From Oscillospiraceae bacterium (GTDB lineage: Bacteria; Bacillota; Clostridia; Oscillospirales; Oscillospiraceae), in contig JAFVVH010000045.1 in the NCBI GenBank assembly GCA_017502285.1, forward strand, positions 1-64,000: a stretch of 64,000 bases of DNA, in the 5' to 3' direction. The translations under genes were made by a program, and so were the position numbers. Of the stretch, positions 57,287 to 64,000 are shown in pieces (the first letter of the stretch is position 1; each line of letters opens with the position of its first letter). The notes beneath the pieces were generated by a model. That model was not told the origin of the DNA. It searched no databases and saw nothing but the letters and a program-made list of their open reading frames with translations.

Positions 57287-58731
57287 ATGTATTTATACAA
57301 TTCCGCAACCCATAAAAAGGAAGAATTCCAGACCCATACCCCCGGCCGGGTAGAAATGTATACCTGCGGCCCCACCGTGTACCACTTCGCCCACATCGGC
57401 AACCTGCGCTCCTACATCATGGAGGACGTGCTAGAGAAGTTCCTGCGCTACGAGGGATATGACGTGAACCGCGTTATGAACATCACCGACGTGGGTCATC
57501 TGGCCAGCGACGCAGACACCGGCGAGGACAAGATGCTCAAGGGCGCCAAGCGCGAGAACAAGTCCGTCATGGAGATCGCCAAGTTCTACACCGATGCCTT
57601 CTTCTCCGATTGCGTGAAGTTGAATATCAAAATGCCCGAGGTCGTCCAGCCTGCCACCGGCCTGATCGACGAGTTTATCACTACCGTGCAGGGCCTTCTG
57701 GACAAGGGCTTTGCCTATGTGGCCGGCGGAAACGTGTACTTTGACACCAGCAAGCTGTCCAGTTACTACGTGTTCAACGACCACGACGAGGAGGATCTGG
57801 CCGTGGGCGTGCGCGAGGGTGTGGAGGAAGACACCAACAAGCGCAACAAGAACGACTTTGTCCTCTGGTTCACCAAGTCCAAGTTCGAGGATCAGGCCCT
57901 GAAGTGGGACTCCCCCTGGGGTGTGGGCTATCCCGGCTGGCACATCGAATGCTCCTGATCTCCATGAAGTTCAACGGCGAATATCTGGACCTGCACTGCG
58001 GCGGCATCGACAATGCCTTCCCCCACCATACCAACGAGATCGCCCAGTCTGAGGCATATCTGGGTCACGAGTGGTGCAAGCAGTGGTTCCATGTGGCCCA
58101 CCTGAATACCAACTCCGGCAAGATGTCCAAGAGTAAGGGTGAGTTCCTCACCGTCTCTCTGCTGGAGGAAAAGGGCTACGACCCCATTGTGTACCGCTAC
58201 TTCTGCCTGCAGAGCCACTACCGCAAGGGTCTTGTGTTCTCCTGGGAGAATCTGGACAATGCCGTGGTTGCCTTCAACAAGCTCATCGCCCGCATTGCCG
58301 CCCTCAAGCCGGACGGCGAGGCCGACAAGGCCGTGGTTGCCGAGTACGAAGATAAGTTTAAGGCGCTGGTGGGCAACGATCTGAACACCTCCATGGGTGT
58401 CACCGCCCTGTACGATGTGCTCAAGGCCAAGACAGACGATGCCACCAAGCTGGCTATTCTGGACAGCTACGACAAGGTGCTGTCCCTCTCCCTGTTGGAA
58501 AAGGCCGCCAAGGTGCGCGAGGAGCAGGCCAAAGCCCAGACCGCCAAGGCGGCGGGCGGCTATGCCGTCACCGGCGAGGGCGATCCCGCCATCGACGCGC
58601 TGGTGCTGGCCCGCGGCGAAGCCAAGAAGGCCAAGAACTTTGCTGAGGCCGACCGCATCCGCGACGAGCTGAAAGCTATGGGCGTGGAAGTTACCGATGT
58701 GCCCGGCGGTGCGAGTTGGAAGCGCATTTAA
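57287..58731 (+). pseudogene. cysS: Cysteinyl-tRNA synthetase, disrupted by a one-base deletion
   Basis: The class I synthetase is complete but in two frames. The first (57287-57958) has TCGPTVYHFAHIGNLRSY (HIGH-like and zinc Cys) and ends at GYPGWHIECS followed by TGA. The second resumes with ISMKFNGEYLDLHCGGIDNA, has FPHHTNEIAQSEAYLGHEW (zinc His/Glu) and SGKMSKSKGEF, and ends at 58731. Relatives read ECSCISMK here, so one base of a TGC Cys codon is missing near 57956-57957. No slippery heptamer is seen. Because cysS is essential, this is a sequence error, a recent mutation, or there is a second copy. Confidence 0.9.
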
Positions 58732-58736
58732 CACAA

Positions 58737-58774
58737 AAAAAACACGAGCCATCCAACGATGGCTCGTGTTTTTT
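58737..58774. terminator. Bidirectional terminator after cysS
   Basis: The stem AAAACACGAGCCATC / GATGGCTCGTGTTTT (58739-58753 with 58758-58772) around CAAC with A and T flanks. Confidence 0.88.
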
Positions 58775-58782
58775 CAGCTTAT

Positions 58783-59805
58783 TTACTTCACCCAGACCAT
58801 ATCGCGGGTAATGTCAGCCAAAGACTTGGCTCCGCACATGGACATGGTATCGGCCAGCTCCCCGCCGATCTTATTGATGTAGCAGGCAACGCCCTCAGCG
58901 CCCGCACCGTACAAAGCGGTGACGAAGGGGCGGCAGATGATCACACCGTCCGCGCCCAGAGCCAGCGCCTTGAACACGTCTACACCGCTGCGGATGCCGC
59001 CGTCCACCAGCACCTTCATGCCGCTGCCGGACAGGGCCTTGGTAATATCGGACAGCACCTCGGCAGTGGCGGGACACTGATCCAGCACGCGGCCGCCGTG
59101 GTTGCTGACCACGATACCGGCCGCGCCTGCCTCTTTGGCCTTGAGTGCGCCCTTGACAGTCATGACCCCCTTAACGATAAAGGGTACACCGGCCATCTTG
59201 GCGATTTGAGCCAGTTCCTCCACCGTCTTGCTGCCGGCGGGAGGGGTCATATTCTTCAGGAAAGGCAGGCCTGCCGCATCCACGTCCATGGCTACTGCAA
59301 AACACCCGGACTGCTTACACAGCTCCAGCTTCTCTTTCACGGTCTCCAGATTCCAGGGCTTCACCGTGGGCACGCCCACACCGCCGGCGGCGGCAATGGC
59401 GGCGCTGGCCGCCTGCATGACCACGGGGAACATGCCGTCTCCGGTAAAGGCGGCGATTCCGTTGTCAGCACAGCTTTTCACCAGAACGTTGTTATAGCTC
59501 ACGTCGTCATACTTGTCACTGTAGTGCATGGTGACCGCGCCCACAGGACCGGCAAAGAAGGGATACTTAAAGCTGCGTCCAAACAGCTCCAGCCCGGTAT
59601 CCGGGGTCACGTTCTCACACAGAGTGTCCATGTTCACACGAATTTTCTGCCAAGCGTCGTAGTTGCGCATGGCACCGTCACCTGTGCCCTTGGCGCCGGG
59701 GCCGGGCATATTGCTGCGGCAAGCTCTGCCGTTGCAAATCTCACATGCCTTGCAGTAGGGTCCCATGTTGGGTCTGGCCTGCTCCAACACCTGATGATAG
59801 TCCAT
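58783..59805 (-). CDS. FMN-dependent alpha-hydroxy-acid oxidase/dehydrogenase family protein
   Basis: A 340-aa TIM-barrel flavoprotein. The C-terminal phosphate site is in KVLVDGGIRSGVDVFKALAL then GADGVIICRPFV, and the active-site His is in VVSNHGGRVLDQCPATAEVL near 235. An N-terminal PYCKACEICNGRACRSNMPG cluster with four Cys is conserved in the clostridial subgroup and could bind metal. Members oxidise L-lactate or related 2-hydroxy acids; the substrate here is unknown. It converges on cysS. Confidence 0.88.
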   Translation of the reverse strand: MDYHQVLEQARPNMGPYCKACEICNGRACRSNMPGPGAKGTGDGAMRNYDAWQKIRVNMDTLCENVTPDTGLELFGRSFKYPFFAGPVGAVTMHYSDKYDDVSYNNVLVKSCADNGIAAFTGDGMFPVVMQAASAAIAAAGGVGVPTVKPWNLETVKEKLELCKQSGCFAVAMDVDAAGLPFLKNMTPPAGSKTVEELAQIAKMAGVPFIVKGVMTVKGALKAKEAGAAGIVVSNHGGRVLDQCPATAEVLSDITKALSGSGMKVLVDGGIRSGVDVFKALALGADGVIICRPFVTALYGAGAEGVACYINKIGGELADTMSMCGAKSLADITRDMVWVK

Positions 59806-59995
59806 TTTTCATCCTCCTCTGTTTTTTGTTCCTATAGACAAGTATTATATCACAAATTCCGGCAATGTCACCCATTTTCTGTCTTTTCAGCCGCACTATC
59901 TGCAATTTTTGCATTTTACACAGGCTTTCCTTTCCTCGAAAAATATGGTATGATAAGGAAAATCAAACAAAAACTTTCCTAAGGATGTGGTCACT

Positions 59996-61324
59996 GTGGC
60001 ACATAAAACAAAACGCGACTCCTGGACCTCCAAGTGGGGCTTTATTCTGGCCTGCATCGGCTCAGCCGTGGGCATGGGCAACATCTGGCTGTTCCCCGCC
60101 CGCATCTCCGCTTACGGCGGCGCTACCTTCCTTATCCCCTACCTGATTTTCGTGGTCATCATCGCCTCCACTGGAGTCATTGGCGAGATGGCCTTCGGCC
60201 GGGCCACCCGTTCCGGCCCTGTGGGTGCCTTCGGTCAGGCCACAAAACAGCGCTTCGGCACGGAAAAGCCCGGCCGTGTACTGGGCCTGATCCCCGTACT
60301 GGGTTCTCTGGCTCTGGCCATTGGCTACTCCGTGGTGGTTGGCTGGATCTTCAAATACCTGTTTCTCTCCCTGTCCGGCGGTCTGATGCCCCTGGAGGGT
60401 GTGCCCGCTTTTGACAGTCTGTTCACTGCCACCGCCGTCTCCAATGTGGGATGGCAGGTGCTGGGAATGCTGGTCACTGTGGCCATCATGGTCTTCGGCA
60501 TCGGAAAGGGCATTGAAAAGGCTAACAAGCTGATGATCCCCCTGTTCTATGCCCTGTTCATTGGTCTTGCCATCTATCTGTTCACCCTGCCCGGCTCCCG
60601 GGATGCCTACAAGTACATCTTCCTTCTGGACCCCAAGGGACTGCTGGATCCCATGGTGTGGGTGTTTGCTCTGGGTCAGGCCTTCTTCTCTCTGTCCATT
60701 GCGGGCAACGGCACTTTGATTTACGGTTCCTACCTGAGCGAGGATGCCAACATCCCCGCCGACGCCAAGATGGTGGCTCTGTTTGATACTCTGGCCGCTA
60801 TTCTGGCCGCCCTGGTCATCCTGCCCGCCATGGCTGTGGCAGGACAGCAGTTAACTACCGGCGGCCCCGGCCTGATGTTTATTTTCCTGCCCAACGTACT
60901 GCGTTCCATCCCCGGCGGCGGCATCCTGCTCATCATCTTCTTCCTTGCGGTTATTTTTGCCGGTCTGACCTCTCTGGTCAACCTGTTTGAGGCACCCACT
61001 GCCACCATCCAGGAGCAGTTCCATCTGAGCCGCCCGGTAGCCGTATCCATTATCGGTGCGCTTGGCATTGGTGTGGGCCTTTTGATCGCTCCCATCGTCT
61101 CGGGTTGGATGGACGTTTGCTCTATCTACATCTGCCCTCTGGGCGCACTGCTGGCCGCGGTGATGTTCTTCTGGTGCTGTAAAAAGGACTTCGTTCTGGA
61201 ACAGGTCAATCTGGCCCGCTCCAAACCGCTGGGCCGCTGGTTCTACCCCCTTGCCAAGTACTTGCTGTGCGCTGTGACCATTCTGGTGCTCATTCTGGGT
61301 GCAGTCAACGGCGGCATCGGCTGA
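59996..61324 (+). CDS. Sodium-dependent transporter, NSS (SNF) family
   Basis: A 442-aa LeuT-fold symporter for amino acids or amines. It shows WTSKWGFILACIGSAVGMGN then IWLFPARISAYGG (TM1, sodium and substrate site), VIGEMAFGRATRSGPVGAF (TM2), ALGQAFFSLSIAGNGTLIYG (TM6) and a FAGLTSLVNLFEAPTATIQE segment (TM8). About eleven helices are predicted, as in bacterial short NSS proteins. Starts at GTG 59996, which has AAGGA at fair distance; GTG 59987 would be too close to it. Confidence 0.93.
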   Translation: MAHKTKRDSWTSKWGFILACIGSAVGMGNIWLFPARISAYGGATFLIPYLIFVVIIASTGVIGEMAFGRATRSGPVGAFGQATKQRFGTEKPGRVLGLIPVLGSLALAIGYSVVVGWIFKYLFLSLSGGLMPLEGVPAFDSLFTATAVSNVGWQVLGMLVTVAIMVFGIGKGIEKANKLMIPLFYALFIGLAIYLFTLPGSRDAYKYIFLLDPKGLLDPMVWVFALGQAFFSLSIAGNGTLIYGSYLSEDANIPADAKMVALFDTLAAILAALVILPAMAVAGQQLTTGGPGLMFIFLPNVLRSIPGGGILLIIFFLAVIFAGLTSLVNLFEAPTATIQEQFHLSRPVAVSIIGALGIGVGLLIAPIVSGWMDVCSIYICPLGALLAAVMFFWCCKKDFVLEQVNLARSKPLGRWFYPLAKYLLCAVTILVLILGAVNGGIG

Positions 61325-61337
61325 TCCAAATCCACAC

Positions 61338-61374
61338 AAAAACTCCCGACATCGGAAGATGTCGGGAGTTTTTT
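61338..61374. terminator. Bidirectional terminator between NSS and ABC ATPase genes
   Basis: A 16-bp stem AAAACTCCCGACATC/GATGTCGGGAGTTTT around GGAA, with T-rich flanks. Confidence 0.88.
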
Positions 61375-61384
61375 GTTGCTATGA

Positions 61385-62188
61385 TCAATGGGACAACAGG
61401 ATACGGTCGTTGTCCAATGCCTTTCCGGCACCTGCACGGAACTTCTCCAGAAGGTCGTCCACCGTCATTCCCTTGCGCTCTTCGCCGCCCACATCCAACA
61501 CGATGCGGCCACCGTCCATCATAATGGTGCGGTTGCCTAGCTCCAGCGCATTTTTCATGTTGTGGGTGACCATAAGAGTGGTGATTTTGTTGCGTTCCAC
61601 CACATCACGGGTAATTTTAAGCACCTTGTCGGCAGTGGCCGGGTCAAGGGCGGCGGTGTGCTCATCCAGCAGCAGCACCTTGGGCGGCACCATGGTAGCC
61701 ATGAGCAGGGTCAGCGCCTGCCGCTGGCCCCCGGACAACAGACCCACAGGCTGCTTCATCCGGTCCTCCAGTCCCATACCAAGCAGGGCCAGCTGGTCGC
61801 GGAAGAATGCGCGGTCTTCCTTTCCGGTACGGCTGAAAAACGCGTGCTGGTGCTTGGCGGTGCGCAGATAGGCCAGCGCCAGATTTTCCTCGATGGTCAT
61901 ATTGGGCGCGGTTCCTCGCATGGGGTCCTGAAACAGGCGGCCCATCTCGCGGCTGCGCTTATACTCGGGCTTGAAGGTAATGTCCTCCCCTGCCAGAGTA
62001 ATGCTGCCCTCGTCGGCAAAGAACGCACCGGCAATGGCATTGAACAGGGTGGACTTTCCTGCACCGTTGGAACCTACAATGGTAATGAAATCACCCGGCT
62101 CCAAATGCAGCGATACGTTCTCCAGTGCCTTTTTCTCATTGACCGTACCGGGATTGAAGGTTTTGGACACATTGTTCAGATACAGCAT
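61385..62188 (-). CDS. ABC transporter ATPase (TrpZ-like)
   Basis: A 267-aa ATPase. Walker A is in TIVGSNGAGKSTLFNAIAGA near 40, the Q loop in MGRLFQDPMRGTAPNM, the signature in LLSGGQRQALTLLMATM near 148 and Walker B in VLLLDEHTAALDP with a VTHNM switch. FQDP--GT-P is typical of the tryptophan/tyrosine-type TrpXYZ (YtrE-like) transporters. The start at 62188 (MLYLNNVSK) lies 1 bp from the permease stop. Confidence 0.88.
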   Translation of the reverse strand: MLYLNNVSKTFNPGTVNEKKALENVSLHLEPGDFITIVGSNGAGKSTLFNAIAGAFFADEGSITLAGEDITFKPEYKRSREMGRLFQDPMRGTAPNMTIEENLALAYLRTAKHQHAFFSRTGKEDRAFFRDQLALLGMGLEDRMKQPVGLLSGGQRQALTLLMATMVPPKVLLLDEHTAALDPATADKVLKITRDVVERNKITTLMVTHNMKNALELGNRTIMMDGGRIVLDVGGEERKGMTVDDLLEKFRAGAGKALDNDRILLSH

Positions 62189-62189
62189 T

Positions 62190-63113
62190 TCAGCGTCCTC
62201 CCTTCCGGCCGGCCGTTGCTTTGCGCCGCTGGAACGCCGCCCAGTCCCTGATCGTGGGAGCGGCAATGGCCAGCGCCACGATGACAGCGGTAAGCAGCTT
62301 CAGCCCCTCTACCGGGACGATCTTGGTATAGTACACGATGGCATAGATCAGGCGGTAGATCACAGAGCCTACCATCACTGCGGCAATACCCTTGCGCACC
62401 GAGCGCCGGCCCAAAACGGTCTCACCAATGATCAGGCAGGCAAGGCCGATGACCACGATGCCGGTACCGCCGTTGATGTCCATGGTCTTCTGATACTGAC
62501 CTACCATGGCGCCAGACAGGGCGGTCAGGGCATTGGCGATGCACAGGCCGATGGTAACGGTAAAAGTGGGGTTGATGGAAGATGCGCGCACCATGTCCCG
62601 GTTATCTCCGGTGGCACGGATTGACAGACCCAGACGGGTGCCCAGAAAATATAGCAGCAGCAGGCCGGCGGCAATGGTCACAGCGGCGGCCAGAACGGTC
62701 TCGTACCAGCTGCCGCCGATGCCGGTGTCACGGAACATGGTAAACACGGTAGCCTGCTTCAAAAGGCTCACGTTGGAACTCCAGCCCATGGCCATCAGGT
62801 TGATGGTATACAGTCCGGTATTGGTCACAATACCCGCCAGAATGGAAGGCACTCCCAGCCGGGTCTGCAAAAAGGCGGTCACAAAGCCGGCGGCGGAGCC
62901 AGCCAGCATAGCGGCGGGGATGCCCAGAACGGGATGGCCTGCGGCGGCACAGGTGACGGACACCGCAGCACCCAGCACAAAACACCCGTCGGTAGTCAGG
63001 TCAGCAATATCAAGGATACGGTAACTGAGGAACAGCGCCATGGCCACAAGTGCATAGAGAAAGCCCAACTCCAGCGCCGTTTGACTTACATATAAGATGG
63101 GATGCAAGGACAA
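62190..63113 (-). CDS. ABC transporter permease (TrpY-like)
   Basis: A 307-aa permease of the BPD_transp_2 type. It shows LGFLYALVAMALFLSYRILD, IADLTTDGCFVLGAAVSVTC, GVPSILAGIVTNTGLYTINL and SIRATGDNRDMVRASSINP. About eight helices. The DLTTDG and ATG-N--M motifs are those of the TrpY/LivH-like group. It is co-transcribed with the ATPase gene. Confidence 0.9.
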   Translation of the reverse strand: MSLHPILYVSQTALELGFLYALVAMALFLSYRILDIADLTTDGCFVLGAAVSVTCAAAGHPVLGIPAAMLAGSAAGFVTAFLQTRLGVPSILAGIVTNTGLYTINLMAMGWSSNVSLLKQATVFTMFRDTGIGGSWYETVLAAAVTIAAGLLLLYFLGTRLGLSIRATGDNRDMVRASSINPTFTVTIGLCIANALTALSGAMVGQYQKTMDINGGTGIVVIGLACLIIGETVLGRRSVRKGIAAVMVGSVIYRLIYAIVYYTKIVPVEGLKLLTAVIVALAIAAPTIRDWAAFQRRKATAGRKGGR

Positions 63114-63132
63114 GTCCTCCTTTCACACCAAC

Positions 63133-63155
63133 ACCCCCGGCACACAGCCGGGGGT
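63133..63155 (-). other. Hairpin between binding-protein and permease genes
   Basis: A 9-bp perfect stem ACCCCCGGC/GCCGGGGGT around ACACA, without a T run. It probably adjusts relative expression of the binding protein and permease. Confidence 0.55.
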
Positions 63156-63170
63156 ATCGGCAAGGCTTTA

Positions 63171-64000
63171 TTATTCGGCGGTGGTGGTAACCTCTACGAT
63201 GGGGCCCTTGTTACCAAAAACTGCATTATAATCAATGTTCAGGGCCGCGGCAGTCTCGGTGTTGACGGTGATGATGCCGCCCTCCGCGAGATAGAATTCC
63301 TCCATGGCGTCCATACCCTCGGTCATAGCCTGATAAGCCAGACGACCGCTCTGACCGCCCAGATCAGTGTAGTTCACGCCGCAGGTGGCAAAAGCGCCGC
63401 TGCGCACAAAGGAGTCCGCGCCGGTGTAGTGAGGAATACCGGCATCAACAAGGCTCTCGTAGATGGCCAGCTCGGCGGACATGACGATGTTGTCAGTGGG
63501 AGTGAACACAGCATCCACTCCCTGCGCGATCAGAGTGTTGGCGGCAGCAATGACCTCGTCATTGGTATTGCCGGTGGCCTCGGTATAGGCAATACCTTTG
63601 GCATCCAGATAAAGCTTGGCGTCGGCAATGGGGGTGGCGGAGTTGATCTCGGATAGAGAGTAAAGCAGACCCACATTTTTCGCATCCGGATTCTGAGCCA
63701 GCATCATATTCATAATGAACTCGGTGTTCAGTGCATCGCTGACGCCGGTGACATAGTCAATGCCGGTCAGCTCGGCGGCAGCGGGGTCGGACACGGCAGC
63801 GAAGACAACAGGGGTCTTGGTTTCCTCCGCACACACGGCCATGACCTGGGCGGCGAGTGTGGCAATGGGGATGATGGCATCCACACCGTCCGCGATGGCC
63901 TGGTTGCCGATCTGCATCAGAACAGACTGGTCGCCCTGACCGGAGTATATCTCGTAGTCGATCTTGGCCCCATCGGCTACAAAGCCGTCCAACTCGGCAG
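63171..64000 (-). CDS. ABC transporter substrate-binding protein (TrpX-like), 5' truncated
   Basis: The C-terminal ~276 residues of a TrpX-type binding protein (DUF534/BMP-like). It reads GNQAIADGVDAIIPIATLAA, KTPVVFAAVSDPAAAELTGI, NVGLLYSLSEINSATPIADA, GVDAVFTPTDNIVMSAELAI and GADSFVRSGAFATCGVNYTD. The frame stays open to the window edge and the signal peptide lies beyond 64000. It heads a binding protein-permease-ATPase unit. The ligand could be Trp/Tyr but is not proven. Confidence 0.9.
   Translation of the reverse strand, partial: AELDGFVADGAKIDYEIYSGQGDQSVLMQIGNQAIADGVDAIIPIATLAAQVMAVCAEETKTPVVFAAVSDPAAAELTGIDYVTGVSDALNTEFIMNMMLAQNPDAKNVGLLYSLSEINSATPIADAKLYLDAKGIAYTEATGNTNDEVIAAANTLIAQGVDAVFTPTDNIVMSAELAIYESLVDAGIPHYTGADSFVRSGAFATCGVNYTDLGGQSGRLAYQAMTEGMDAMEEFYLAEGGIITVNTETAAALNIDYNAVFGNKGPIVEVTTTAE

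Noticed and set aside
57940..57965. Programmed -1 frameshift in cysS
   Set aside because: No X-XXY-YYZ slippery heptamer or nearby stem is seen, and relatives encode the protein in one frame. A missing base is the simpler reading.

Overview
The window reads as a chromosomal segment of a moderately GC-rich, endospore-forming anaerobic Clostridium-type bacterium. My best guess is an Oscillospiraceae gut lineage near Flavonifractor, Lawsonibacter or Intestinimonas. Support comes from spo0A, spoIVB and spoVAC, two T-box leaders, a group-B-like [FeFe]-hydrogenase, a two-gene minimal SUF (Sms) system, decarboxylase sodium-pump subunits, SLH-domain surface proteins and a DUF6514-like small protein. 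I see no rRNA, CRISPR array, prophage or intact insertion sequence.

Layout. 1-9.7 kb: the end of rimM, an M20 peptidase/CapA pair with a decayed LysR fragment, sodium-pump beta and small subunits, a degV-HD operon, trmD, and a secreted CAP/SLH-like protein. 9.3-13.3 kb: an alanine T-box operon (lipoprotein-alaS-HIT). 13.3-18.6 kb: hydrogenase, tRNA-Gly(CCC), family II pyrophosphatase, an SDR enzyme and a ROK glucokinase. 18.7-33.3 kb is a cell-surface region. It holds a CapD-like dehydratase; a RiPP-like cassette (ABC exporter, S26 peptidase, PqqD-like protein, HprK-like kinase and a 50-aa peptide) directly downstream of two large secreted proteins; and a Wzz / tyrosine kinase / tyrosine phosphatase / VanZ / SLH operon.

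33.5-43.6 kb: galE, an orphan solute-binding protein with a structured leader, a CdaR-type regulator, a pseudouridine synthase, MscS, a DtxR-type regulator, smsCB and coaBC. 43.6-50.3 kb: a tiny-ORF transcription unit, a TSCPD protein, a more AT-rich glycosyltransferase/ChbG pair, spo0A, an rRNA methylase, a flavodoxin-ferredoxin and spoIVB. 50.4-55.3 kb: a maltodextrin-type ABC operon ending in malQ. 55.3-64 kb: spoVAC, a phosphopantetheinyl transferase, a cysteine T-box with cysE-cysS, an FMN alpha-hydroxyacid oxidase, an NSS symporter, and a TrpXYZ-like ABC operon that runs off the right end.

The most notable items are the peptide-kinase-PqqD-peptidase-exporter cassette, which has no recognisable cyclase or radical SAM enzyme; an amber codon that removes the tyrosine cluster of the CpsD-type kinase; a one-base deletion in cysS; a riboswitch-like leader before the orphan binding protein; and a consensus promoter driving two tiny ORFs. 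Two lesions in core genes within 64 kb mean that sequencing or assembly error should be excluded before biological explanations are accepted. Family names come from recognising motifs by eye; no database search was run.
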